A stretch of 64,000 nt of DNA. It comes from Streptomyces marincola. GTDB lineage: Bacteria; Actinomycetota; Actinomycetes; Streptomycetales; Streptomycetaceae. Each line of letters begins with the position of its first letter. Position 1 is the stretch's first letter. The DNA is taken from positions 434,001 to 498,000 of the forward strand of contig NZ_CP084541.1 in NCBI RefSeq assembly GCF_020410765.1, written 5' to 3'. The notes below the pieces were generated by a model. That model was not told the origin of the DNA, made no database searches, and saw only the letters and a list, made by a program, of their open reading frames with translations. The translations under genes were made by a program, and so were the position numbers. Of the stretch, positions 53,328 through 60,960 are shown piece by piece.

Positions 53328-54313
53328 GCGGGCTGTCCGTTCTCGTCGGTACGGGTGGTGGCGGCGGGCTCGGCGCCGCCGAGCAGGAGGTAGAGCACCG
53401 CCATGCGGACGCTGACGCCGCCGGAGACCTGCTCGACGGCGGTGCAGCGCGGCGAGTCCGCGACCTCCGCGGTGATCTCCATGCCGCGGTTCATCGGGCC
53501 CGGGTGCATCACGAGGGCGTGCTCCGGCATCCTGGCCATGCGCTCGCCGTGCAGCCCGTAGCGGCGCGCGTACTCCCGCTCGGTCGGGAAGTAGGCGGCG
53601 TTCATCCGCTCGCGCTGCACGCGCAGCATCATCACGGCGTCGGACGTGGGCAGCACCGTGTCCAGGTCGTAGGACACCGCGCAGGGCCAGTGCGATACGC
53701 CCACGGGCAGCAGGGTCGGCGGGGCGACGACGGTGACCTCGGCGCCCAGTGCCGTCAGCAGGTGGACGTTGGAACGGGCCACCCGGCTGTGCAGGATGTC
53801 CCCCACGATGGTGACGCGGCGGCCGGACAGGTCACCGCCCATGCCGCGCTCGGGACCGCCCGCCAGGCGGCGGCGCAGGGTGAACGCGTCGAGCAGCGCC
53901 TGCGTCGGGTGCTCGTGCGTGCCGTCCCCCGCGTTGACGACGCTGCCCCCGATCCAGCCCGAGGTCGCCAGCCGGTGCGGGGCTCCCGAGTCGTGGTGCC
54001 TGATGACGACGGCGTCGGCGCCCATCGCCTCAAGCGTCAGGGCGGTGTCCTTGAGGGACTCGCCCTTGGAGACGGACGACCCCTTCGCGGAGAAGTTGAT
54101 CACGTCGGCTGAGAGTCGTTTCGCCGCCGCCTCGAAGGAGATGCGGGTCCTGGTGGAGTCCTCGAAGAAGAGGTTCACCACGGTGCGACCGCGCAGCGTC
54201 GGCAGTTTCTTGATCGGCCGGTCGGCGACCCGGGCGAGCTCCTCGGCGGTGTCGAGGATGAGCACCGTGTCGTCGCGGGTGAGATCGGTGGCCGAGATGA
54301 GGTGGTGCTTCAT
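53324..54313 (-). CDS. pyrB: Aspartate carbamoyltransferase catalytic subunit
   Basis: 329 residues. It joins carbamoyl phosphate to aspartate. Motifs: NLFFEDSTRTRISFEAAAKR (phosphate-binding STRTR), VIRHHDSGAPHRLA, VVNAGDGTHEHPTQALLDAF and VMHPGPMNRGMEI. ATG 54313. No pyrI-like regulatory subunit is present. It follows pyrR by 56 bases. Confidence 0.98.
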   Translation of the reverse strand: MKHHLISATDLTRDDTVLILDTAEELARVADRPIKKLPTLRGRTVVNLFFEDSTRTRISFEAAAKRLSADVINFSAKGSSVSKGESLKDTALTLEAMGADAVVIRHHDSGAPHRLATSGWIGGSVVNAGDGTHEHPTQALLDAFTLRRRLAGGPERGMGGDLSGRRVTIVGDILHSRVARSNVHLLTALGAEVTVVAPPTLLPVGVSHWPCAVSYDLDTVLPTSDAVMMLRVQRERMNAAYFPTEREYARRYGLHGERMARMPEHALVMHPGPMNRGMEITAEVADSPRCTAVEQVSGGVSVRMAVLYLLLGGAEPAATTRTDENGQPA

Positions 54314-54369
54314 CTGGTGCCTTCCGTGGGAGAGTTGAGGTGTGCCGTGGACCGGGGCGTGACGGCGCG

Positions 54370-54960
54370 TCAGCGCTCGTCGGCCGGCGTGTGCTCGCGC
54401 ACGCCGAGCAGCACGCCGTCGCGGCCGTCCTCCTCGGTGAGCAGCACCTTGACGGTCTCCCGCTGCGAGGTCGGGATGTTCTTGCCGACGTAGTCGGCCC
54501 TGATGGGCAGCTCGCGGTGCCCGCGGTCGACGAGGACGGCGAGCTGGACGGCGCGCGGGCGGCCGATGTCGCCCAGGGCGTCGAGGGCGGCCCTGATGGT
54601 GCGGCCGGAGAACAGCACGTCGTCCACGAGCACGACGAGCCGGCCGTCGACGCCGTCGCCCGGGATGTCGGTGCGGGCGAGGGCGCGGGCGGGCCGCAGC
54701 CGCAGGTCGTCCCGGTACATCGTGACGTCGAGGGAACCGACGGGCACGGGGTGGCCGGTGACCTCCCGCAGCTTGGCGGCGAGCCGCCGGGCGAGGAAGA
54801 CTCCCCTGGTCGGGATGCCGAGCAGCACCACGTCGTCGGCGCCCTTGGCGCGCTCGACGATCTCGTGGGCGATGCGGGTCAGGGCCCGCGCGATGTCCGG
54901 CGGCTCCAGGACGGAGCGGGCCGGGGGCCTGGCTTGCTGGGGTGGCTGGGTTTCATCCAT
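54370..54960 (-). CDS. pyrR: PyrR, pyrimidine operon regulator
   Basis: 196 residues. It binds pyr mRNA in response to UMP and has uracil phosphoribosyltransferase activity in many species. The PRPP loop VVLVDDVLFSGRTIRAALDA is near residue 110, and the N-terminal ALTRIAHEIVERAKGADDVV and GIPTRGVFLA are typical. ATG 54960 follows AAGGAGG. It is the first gene of pyrR-B-C-x-carA-carB-D-F, and its own ribosome binding site lies beside a PyrR loop, which implies autogenous control of translation. Confidence 0.97.
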   Translation of the reverse strand: MDETQPPQQARPPARSVLEPPDIARALTRIAHEIVERAKGADDVVLLGIPTRGVFLARRLAAKLREVTGHPVPVGSLDVTMYRDDLRLRPARALARTDIPGDGVDGRLVVLVDDVLFSGRTIRAALDALGDIGRPRAVQLAVLVDRGHRELPIRADYVGKNIPTSQRETVKVLLTEEDGRDGVLLGVREHTPADER

Positions 54961-54970
54961 ACGAAAAGGA

Positions 54971-54996
54971 CCTCCTTCCCCGCCTCACGGGACGGG
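54971..54996 (-). promoter_or_regulatory. PyrR RNA-binding loop next to the pyrR ribosome binding site
   Basis: On the minus strand CCCGTCCCGTGAGGCGGG (54996-54979) contains TCCCGTGAGGC, which fits the PyrR consensus UCCxGxGAGG, closed by a CCCG/CGGG stem. The Shine-Dalgarno AAGGAGG (54977-54971) starts two bases after the stem. This is the arrangement known from mycobacterial pyr leaders, where PyrR represses translation rather than causing attenuation. Confidence 0.85.
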
Positions 54997-55027
54997 CCTT
55001 AAAGGACGCCTGGGCCGATCGGGGCCG

Positions 55028-55033
55028 ACAATA
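55028..55033 (-). promoter_or_regulatory. Candidate -10 box of the pyr operon
   Basis: TATTGT on the minus strand (55033-55028). It predicts a transcript start near 55021 and a leader of about 60 bases, just enough to hold the PyrR loop. The -35 is poor, so this is moderate evidence. Confidence 0.4.
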
Positions 55034-55093
55034 GCAGGCCGATCGGCACACTCCGCATTCCCCCAGGTCAGAGCCTGGGTGCCGGACCCCGGC

Positions 55094-55135
55094 TTGACGG
55101 GAGATATCACGCTGCGTAACATCACAGTGAGTTAC
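55094..55135 (+). promoter_or_regulatory. bldD promoter with BldD autoregulatory box
   Basis: TTGACG (55094-55099), a 17-base spacer and TAACAT (55117-55122) form a good vegetative promoter. ATCACGCTGCGTAAC (55106-55120), inside the spacer and touching the -10, matches the 15-bp BldD consensus nTnACnCWGnGTnAn at every fixed position. A second copy with one mismatch follows at 55121-55135. BldD represses its own gene in S. coelicolor, in agreement. Confidence 0.9.
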
Positions 55136-55159
55136 GAAGTAGCCGTCCGGGGAGACACA

Positions 55160-55660
55160 TTGTCCAGCGAATACGCCAAACAGCTCGGAGCCAAGCTCCG
55201 CGCCATCCGCACCCAGCAGGGTCTGTCGCTTCACGGCGTCGAGGAGAAGTCGCAGGGCCGCTGGAAGGCGGTCGTCGTCGGCTCCTACGAGCGCGGCGAC
55301 CGTGCCGTGACCGTGCAGCGCCTCGCGGAGCTGGCGGACTTCTACGGCGTCCCGGTGCAGGAGCTGCTGCCCGGCTCGACGCCCGGGGGTGCCGCCGAGC
55401 CGCCGCCGAAGCTCGTCCTCGACCTGGAGCGCCTGGCCCACGTGCCCAGCGAGAAGGCGGGCCCGCTCCAGAGGTACACCGCGACGATCCAGAGCCAGCG
55501 CGGCGACTACAACGGCAAGGTGCTGTCGATCCGCCAGGACGACCTGCGCACTCTGGCCGTGATCTACGACCAGTCGCCTTCCGTGCTGACCGAGCAGCTG
55601 ATCAGCTGGGGCGTGCTGGGCGCTGACGCGCGCCGGGCGGTCCAGACCGAGGACAGCTGA
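55160..55660 (+). CDS. bldD: Developmental master regulator BldD
   Basis: 166 residues. BldD represses sporulation genes during vegetative growth when dimerised by tetrameric c-di-GMP. Residues 5-70 are an XRE-type DNA-binding domain (LGAKLRAIRTQQGLSLHGVE). The C-terminal domain has the c-di-GMP signature RGD-x8-RQDD at R114-D116 and R125-D128, the same numbering as in S. coelicolor. That numbering and GGGGAG upstream support TTG 55160 as the start. It is divergent from the pyr operon and followed by a hairpin terminator. Confidence 0.98.
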   Translation: MSSEYAKQLGAKLRAIRTQQGLSLHGVEEKSQGRWKAVVVGSYERGDRAVTVQRLAELADFYGVPVQELLPGSTPGGAAEPPPKLVLDLERLAHVPSEKAGPLQRYTATIQSQRGDYNGKVLSIRQDDLRTLAVIYDQSPSVLTEQLISWGVLGADARRAVQTEDS

Positions 55661-55673
55661 CGCACGTGCCGGG

Positions 55674-55705
55674 CCGGCCGGGTGCGGGGTTCCGTACCCG
55701 GCCGG
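55674..55705. terminator. Terminator of bldD
   Basis: A perfect 10-bp stem (CCGGCCGGGT / ACCCGGCCGG) with a 12-base loop, 14 bases past the bldD stop and between converging bldD and nusB. Confidence 0.75.
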
Positions 55706-55772
55706 TCGGCCCGTCGGCGCCCTCCCCGACACGCGGGGGACGCCGCGCGGAAGCAGGCCCGCGCGAGAGGCC

Positions 55773-56198
55773 CTAACGGCGGAGCGTGGGCTTGAGGTCC
55801 TTCAGACGGCCGAGGAGGCCGTTGACGAAGGACGGGGAGTCGTCCGTGGAGAACTCCTTGGCCAGGCGCACCGCCTCGTCGAGCACCACGGGATCGGGCG
55901 TGCCGTCCTGCCAGATCAGCTCGAAGGTGCTCAGCCGCAGGATGTTGCGGTCGACGACCGGCATGCGGTCCAGGGGCCAGCTCACGGTGTACTGGCTGAT
56001 GAGTTCGTCGATGCGGTGCGCGTGGGCGGCGTAGCCCTCGACCAGCTCGCGGGTGTACTCGCTGACCGGCGGCTGCCGGTCGTCGGTCCGCGCGAGCCTG
56101 ACCCAGTCCGCGAGGACGTCGACCGGCGGGACGCCCCGCTGGTCGGCCTCGAAGAGGATCTGGAGGGCGCGCTGGCGGGCCTTGCTGCGGGCAGCCAC
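55773..56198 (-). CDS. nusB: Transcription antitermination factor NusB
   Basis: 141 residues, all-helical. With NusE/S10 it binds boxA RNA for rRNA antitermination. Conserved: ARSKARQRALQILFEADQRG, VEGYAAHAHRIDELI, RMPVVDRNILRLSTFELIW and VLDEAVRLAKEFSTDDSPSF. GTG 56198 is 2 bases after the efp stop codon and has a weak ribosome binding site, so it is probably coupled to efp. Confidence 0.97.
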   Translation of the reverse strand: MAARSKARQRALQILFEADQRGVPPVDVLADWVRLARTDDRQPPVSEYTRELVEGYAAHAHRIDELISQYTVSWPLDRMPVVDRNILRLSTFELIWQDGTPDPVVLDEAVRLAKEFSTDDSPSFVNGLLGRLKDLKPTLRR

Positions 56199-56200
56199 GG

Positions 56201-56767
56201 TTAGCTGTTCACCCGGCCAAGGTATTCGCCGGAGCGGGTGTCGACCTTGATCTTCTCCCCGGTCGTGATGAACAGGGGCACGCCGATCTCGTAGCCGGTC
56301 TCCAGCCGGGCCGGCTTGGTGCCACCGGTGGACCGGTCGCCCTGCACGCCGGGCTCGGTGTACTCGATGACCAGCTCGACGGCCGCCGGCAGCTCCACGA
56401 ACAGCGGGTTCTCCTCGTGGATGGCCACGGTGCAGTCCTGGCCCTCCAGCAGGTAGTTGGCCGCGTCGCCCACGGTCTCCGGGTTGATGTGCAGCTGGTC
56501 GTAGGTCTCGGTGTCCATGAAGACGAAGTCGGTGCCGTCCTTGTAGGAGAACTGCATGCCCCGTCGGTCCACGGTGGCCGTGTCGACCTTCGTGCCGGCG
56601 TTGAAGGTCCGGTCGACCACCTTGCCGGAGAGTACGTTCTTGAGCTTGGTGCGCACGAAAGCGCCGCCCTTGCCGGGCTTCACGTGCTGGAACTCGACAA
56701 CGGACCAGAGCTGGCCCCCGTCGAGCTTGAGCACCATGCCGTTCTTCAGGTCGTTCGTGGTGGCCAC
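56201..56767 (-). CDS. efp: Translation elongation factor P
   Basis: 188 residues with three beta-barrel domains. EF-P relieves ribosome stalling at polyproline. The tip loop reads HVKPGKGGAFVR, with the lysine at the usual modification site (about K34). This class with PGKGGAF is typical of bacteria other than those that use rhamnosylated arginine; the modification pathway cannot be told. GTG 56767 with TAGGAG upstream. Confidence 0.98.
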   Translation of the reverse strand: MATTNDLKNGMVLKLDGGQLWSVVEFQHVKPGKGGAFVRTKLKNVLSGKVVDRTFNAGTKVDTATVDRRGMQFSYKDGTDFVFMDTETYDQLHINPETVGDAANYLLEGQDCTVAIHEENPLFVELPAAVELVIEYTEPGVQGDRSTGGTKPARLETGYEIGVPLFITTGEKIKVDTRSGEYLGRVNS

Positions 56768-56832
56768 GGTCGCGGAATCTCCTACCGACTGCTGCTTGGG
56801 GGACCGAGTTCCTCCACCGCCCCCGGCAGTGC

Positions 56833-57945
56833 CTACAGGGCGAGGAGCTCCTTGGTCGTGATGGTGAGTAGCTCAGGTCCGCCGTCCGCCGCTGAGCGCA
56901 CGACGAGCGTGTCATCGATCCGGACGCCGCCCCTGCCGGGAAGATGGACCCCCGGCTCGACGGTGACCGGAACGCAAGGGCCAAGTCTACCCGTGGCCGC
57001 GGGAGCCAGCTGAGGGTCCTCCCCGATTTCCAGCCCCACCCCGTGACCTGTGCCGGGACCGAGCGCCGCGCCGTGCCCCGCGGCGGTCAGCACCTCCCGC
57101 GCGGCCAGGTCCACCGCGCGGTACTCGGCGCCGGGCGCCAGCGTTTCCCTGGCCGCCCGCTGCGCGGCGAACACCACCTCGTACAGCTCGATCTGCCACG
57201 CGGCCGGGCTGGTGCCGATGACGAAGGTCCGGCCGATCTGGCACCGGTAGCCGCGGTAGCGGGCCCCGAGGCGGACGGTGAGGAAGTCGCCCTCCTCCAC
57301 CCGGCGGTCGGTCGGCCGGTGGCCGGCCACCCCGGAGTGGCTGCCGGTGGCCACCGAGGTGGGGAACGCCGGGCCGTCCGCCCCGTGGTCCACCAGCCGC
57401 CGCTCCAGTTCGAGCGCCAGGTGCCGCTCCGTGCGGCCGACGAGGATCGACTCCAGCAGCTCGCCCAGCGCCCGGTCGGTGATCTCGGCGGCGGACCTCA
57501 GGGCGGCGATCTCGTCCTCGTCCTTGACCAGCCGCTGCTGCTCCACCGCACAGCCCAGGTCGGTCAGGCGCAGCCGCGGGAACTCGGTGGCCACGGCGCG
57601 GTGCCTGGCGACGGTCAGGTGGTGCTCCTCGACGGCCAGCGCCGCCGCACCCGCCCGCTCCGCCTGCGCGGCGGCGGCCACGACCGGGTCGACGTGCCCG
57701 TCGAGCGCCACGCCGCGCAGTCCGCCGCCACCGGCCGGCCTGGGCACCTCCGGCGCGACCGCCGGGTCCCAGTGGCCGAACAGGACGTCCTCGCCCGACT
57801 CCCCCACCAGCAGCACGGCACCCGCGGGCGCGGGACCGGCCAGGTAGCGGACGTTGGCCGGCCGGGAGACCAGCGCCGCCTGCGGGCCGGTCGACGCGTG
57901 GCGGGCACGCAGCCGCGACCGCCTGGCCGCGTGTACCTCGGACAT
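56833..57945 (-). CDS. Aminopeptidase P (Xaa-Pro peptidase) homologue lacking metal ligands
   Basis: 370 residues. The N-terminal creatinase-like domain (ALVSRPANVRYLAG) and C-terminal pita-bread fold are recognisable. Of the five expected metal ligands, His301 (GPGTGHGVGLEIGED) and Glu330 (VTVEPGVHL) remain, but the first Asp is R225 (FLTVRLGARYRGY), the second is Q236 (YRCQIGRTF) and the last Glu is D344 (GGVRIDDTLVV). The substrate histidine H209 remains. A dinuclear centre is hardly possible, so it is probably not an active peptidase. Start GTG or ATG at 57945 gives MSEVHAARRS. It precedes efp-nusB. Confidence 0.9.
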   Translation of the reverse strand: MSEVHAARRSRLRARHASTGPQAALVSRPANVRYLAGPAPAGAVLLVGESGEDVLFGHWDPAVAPEVPRPAGGGGLRGVALDGHVDPVVAAAAQAERAGAAALAVEEHHLTVARHRAVATEFPRLRLTDLGCAVEQQRLVKDEDEIAALRSAAEITDRALGELLESILVGRTERHLALELERRLVDHGADGPAFPTSVATGSHSGVAGHRPTDRRVEEGDFLTVRLGARYRGYRCQIGRTFVIGTSPAAWQIELYEVVFAAQRAARETLAPGAEYRAVDLAAREVLTAAGHGAALGPGTGHGVGLEIGEDPQLAPAATGRLGPCVPVTVEPGVHLPGRGGVRIDDTLVVRSAADGGPELLTITTKELLAL

Positions 57946-58009
57946 GGGTCGAGCCTACGCACCACCGCGCGGCTTCGGCTGCCTGAACTCGTCCGGACGA
58001 GCACGGCCC

Positions 58010-58702
58010 TCACCACTGCGGCGGGCTGGTCAGGCTCCTCGCCACCGCGTCGTCCAGCATGCGGGCGGTGGTCGCCACGTCGTGCCGCGAGTTGTCGATG
58101 ATCGGCAGCCCCGAGCCGTACCACCCGGCCATCCGCCCGTGGATCGTGGCCACCTCCTCGTCGGAGAGGCGGCGGGTGCCGGATCGCGCCGCGTTCCGCT
58201 CCAGGACGATGTCGAGCCCAGGCAGCAGCACGATCGGGATGAGCCCGGGGCCCACGTGCCGCTTCCAGCCGCCGAGCCCGACGGCCGGCCGGTCGGGGAA
58301 GACGGCGTCGTCCAGGATGCAGGAGATGCCGTTGGCCAGGAAGTTGCGGGCGGAGAAGCCGCACGTCCTGCGGGCCAGCCGGTACTGGGCCTCGGAGCGG
58401 TCGTCCCAGCCGGAGCGCGGGTCGGCGAAGCCCGAACGCACCCATTCCCGCACATCGTCGAGGCTGATGTGGGCCGTCGGCACCGGGCGGCGCTCGGCCC
58501 AGTACCTGGCGACCGTCGTCTTGCCCGCCCCGGCCGGGCCGATCAGGAGCACCGCGACCGCGGCGTGCGAGACGTCGGGGCGCGCCGCCCCCGGGGGCGG
58601 CGAAGGCGCCGGGACCCCGCCGGCGGGCGGGCTCAGGTACGCGGCCGTCCCGCCGTCGAGCGGGGCGGACGGTGGCACAGGCACTCCGCCGGACTGTTGC
58701 AT
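58010..58702 (-). CDS. P-loop kinase-like ATP-binding protein
   Basis: 230 residues. The first 45 residues are Pro/Gly/Ala-rich, then AVLLIGPAGAGKTTVARYWA gives a Walker A. The rest has HISLDDVREWVRSGFADP, ISCILDDAVFPDRPAVG, LERNAARSGTRRLSDEEV (arginines of a lid) and WYGSGLPIIDNS, like small AAA_33 or polynucleotide/gluconate kinase-type proteins. The substrate is unknown. It lies between aroQ and the peptidase homologue on the same strand, spaced 64 bases from the latter. Confidence 0.82.
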   Translation of the reverse strand: MQQSGGVPVPPSAPLDGGTAAYLSPPAGGVPAPSPPPGAARPDVSHAAVAVLLIGPAGAGKTTVARYWAERRPVPTAHISLDDVREWVRSGFADPRSGWDDRSEAQYRLARRTCGFSARNFLANGISCILDDAVFPDRPAVGLGGWKRHVGPGLIPIVLLPGLDIVLERNAARSGTRRLSDEEVATIHGRMAGWYGSGLPIIDNSRHDVATTARMLDDAVARSLTSPPQW

Positions 58703-58835
58703 CCGCTCCCCACCTCTGTCCTTCCCGCACGGCGCGGCGGCTCGTGCATCCCCTTCGGACCAGTCACACCGTACCCGGTGGCACCCGGCCCTTCGTGAAC
58801 GCGCGCCCCTTCACCGAAGTGCCGCGCGCCCCCCG

Positions 58836-59276
58836 TCAGTCCGCCGTTCCCTCGGCGAGCGCGCGCAGGGCCATGAGGTACGAGCCGATGCCGAACCCCG
58901 CGACCGTGCCGCTCGCCACGGCGGCGATCACCGAGGTGTGGCGGAACTCCTCCCTGGCGTACGGGTTGGAGATGTGCACCTCGACGAGCGGGGCCGTCCG
59001 CTGGGCGGCGGCGTCGCGCAGCCCGTAGGAGTAGTGGGTGAACGCCCCCGGGTTGATCACGACGGGCACGGCCCCGTCGGCCGCCTCGTGCAGCCACCGG
59101 ATCAGCTCGCCCTCGTCGTTGGTCTCCCGGACCTCGACATCCAGGCCCAGTTCCCCGCCCAGCGCGGTGCACCGCTCGACGAGGCCGGCGTAGGAGGTCG
59201 AGCCGTACACGTCGGGCTCGCGGGAGCCGAGACGGCCGAGGTTGGGCCCGTTCAGCACGAGCACCCGGCGGCTCAC
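58836..59276 (-). CDS. aroQ: 3-dehydroquinate dehydratase, type II
   Basis: 146 residues, dodecameric type II enzyme of the shikimate pathway. Motifs: VLNGPNLGRLGSREPDVYGS with the catalytic Tyr, VINPGAFTHYSYGLRDA, and VEVHISNPYAREEFRHTSV with the catalytic His and Arg. GTG 59276 overlaps the aroB stop codon (GTGA). Confidence 0.97.
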   Translation of the reverse strand: MSRRVLVLNGPNLGRLGSREPDVYGSTSYAGLVERCTALGGELGLDVEVRETNDEGELIRWLHEAADGAVPVVINPGAFTHYSYGLRDAAAQRTAPLVEVHISNPYAREEFRHTSVIAAVASGTVAGFGIGSYLMALRALAEGTAD

Positions 59277-60388
59277 GCGGCGATCTCCGCGTGTGCGGCC
59301 AGCAGCATCGCCGGGTCGGGGGCCTCAAGGACGGCGGGCTTGGCCAGCCCGTCGAGCACGATGAAACGCAGCAGGTTGCCGCGGGTCTTCTTGTCCACGC
59401 GCATCGTCTCAAGCAGGCGCGGCCACTGGTCGCCGCGGTAGGTCACGGGAAGCCCCACGGACGTCAGCACCGCGCGGTGGCGGTCGGCCGTGGCGTCGTC
59501 GAGGCGGCCCGCGACGCGCCCGAGCTCCGCGGCGAAGACCATGCCGACGGAGACCGCGGCGCCGTGCCGCCAGCTGTAGCGCTCGTTCTTCTCGATGGCG
59601 TGCGCCAGGGTGTGCCCGTAGTTCAGGATCTCCCGCAGGCCCGACTCCTTCAGGTCGGTGGCCACCACGGCGGCCTTCACCCGCACCGCGCGCTCGATCA
59701 GCTCCGCGGTGTGCGGTCCCGCGGGGCCGCGGGCGGCCTCGGGGTCGGACTCGATCAGGTCGAGGATCACGGGATCGGAGATGAACCCGGCCTTGATGAT
59801 CTCGGCGAGGCCGGACACGTAGTCGTTGACCGGCAGTGTCGCCAGCGCGGCGAGGTCGCACAGCACGCCGGCGGGCGGGTGGAAGGCGCCCACCAGGTTC
59901 TTGCCCTCGGCCGTGTTGATCCCGGTCTTGCCGCCGACGGCCGCGTCGACCATGCCGAGCACCGTGGTCGGCACGGCGACCCAGCGCACGCCGCGCAGCC
60001 AGGAGGCCGCGACGAAGCCCGCCAGATCGGTGGTGGCGCCGCCGCCGACCGCGACGATCACGTCGGTCCTGGTGAACCCGCTCGATCCGAGCGCCTTCCA
60101 GCAGTAGGCGGCGACCTCGGCGGTCTTGGCCTCCTCCGCGTCCGGCAGCTCGACGGCGATGGTCTCGTACCCCTGGCCCGCGAGGTCCTCGCGCACCGCC
60201 TCGCCGGTCCCGCTCAGGGCCCGCGGGTGCAGCACCGCGACACGCCGCGCGGCCGTGCCGATCAGGCGCGGCAGCTCGCCGAGCAGGTGGTGGCCCACCA
60301 GCACGTCATAGGGCTCGGTACCCGCGCTGCCCCCCACCGTGATCCTGGTCGGGTCGGTGGGGCGCGCGTCCTTCGGGGGAACGCTCAT
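59273..60388 (-). CDS. aroB: 3-dehydroquinate synthase
   Basis: 371 residues. It cyclises DAHP using NAD and zinc. Motifs: AVGGGATTDLAGFVAASWLR, KTGINTAEGKNLVGAFHPP, the zinc residues in GLAEIIKAGFI and ILNYGHTLAHAIEKN. ATG 60388 overlaps the aroK stop codon (ATGA). Confidence 0.98.
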   Translation of the reverse strand: MSVPPKDARPTDPTRITVGGSAGTEPYDVLVGHHLLGELPRLIGTAARRVAVLHPRALSGTGEAVREDLAGQGYETIAVELPDAEEAKTAEVAAYCWKALGSSGFTRTDVIVAVGGGATTDLAGFVAASWLRGVRWVAVPTTVLGMVDAAVGGKTGINTAEGKNLVGAFHPPAGVLCDLAALATLPVNDYVSGLAEIIKAGFISDPVILDLIESDPEAARGPAGPHTAELIERAVRVKAAVVATDLKESGLREILNYGHTLAHAIEKNERYSWRHGAAVSVGMVFAAELGRVAGRLDDATADRHRAVLTSVGLPVTYRGDQWPRLLETMRVDKKTRGNLLRFIVLDGLAKPAVLEAPDPAMLLAAHAEIAA

Positions 60389-60960
60389 GGGGTCGTGATC
60401 TCCAATGCGTCGAGGACGGCCTGGGCAACCTCGTCCGGGGTGCGCTCGGCGGTCTCCACGACCGCCCTGGCGACCTCCGTGTACAGCGGGCGGCGTTCCT
60501 CCATGAGCACGCGCCAGCGCTGCCTGGGGTTGACGGCGAGCAACGGGCGCGGCACGTCGAGGCCGACGCGGCGGACCGCCTCGGCCAGCGGCACGTCGAG
60601 GAAGGCCACCGGCAGCCCGGCCAGCAGGGCCCGGCTCTCCGGGTCGAGCACGGCGCCGCCGCCGAGCGAGACCACGCCCTCGTGGCCGGTGACGGCGGCC
60701 CGCACCGCGGCGGCCTCCAGTGCGCGGAACCGCGGCTCGCCGTCCTCGACGAAGATGTCGGGGATCGGCTTGCCCGCGGTGCGTTCGACGTCGGTGTCGG
60801 TGTCGCGGACCGTGACGCCGAGCCGCCGGGCGAGCAGCGCGCCGACCGTGGACTTGCCGGAGCCCGGCGGCCCGACGAGCACCACGGCGGGGGTCGCGGG
60901 ACCTGCCGAGCCCGCCGCGTCCGGCGCCCCGGCCGCCCGCGCGGCGGGCTCGGCGGTCAC
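60385..60960 (-). CDS. aroK: Shikimate kinase
   Basis: 191 residues with an Ala/Gly/Pro-rich N-terminal extension of about 22. The P-loop is VGPPGSGKSTVGALLARRLG, followed by the shikimate-binding DTDTDVE, FRALEAAAVRAAV, SLGGGAVL and the lid RQRWRVLMEERRPLY. GTG 60960 overlaps the aroC stop codon (GTGA). A later start would remove the extension but break the overlap. Confidence 0.96.
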   Translation of the reverse strand: MTAEPAARAAGAPDAAGSAGPATPAVVLVGPPGSGKSTVGALLARRLGVTVRDTDTDVERTAGKPIPDIFVEDGEPRFRALEAAAVRAAVTGHEGVVSLGGGAVLDPESRALLAGLPVAFLDVPLAEAVRRVGLDVPRPLLAVNPRQRWRVLMEERRPLYTEVARAVVETAERTPDEVAQAVLDALEITTP

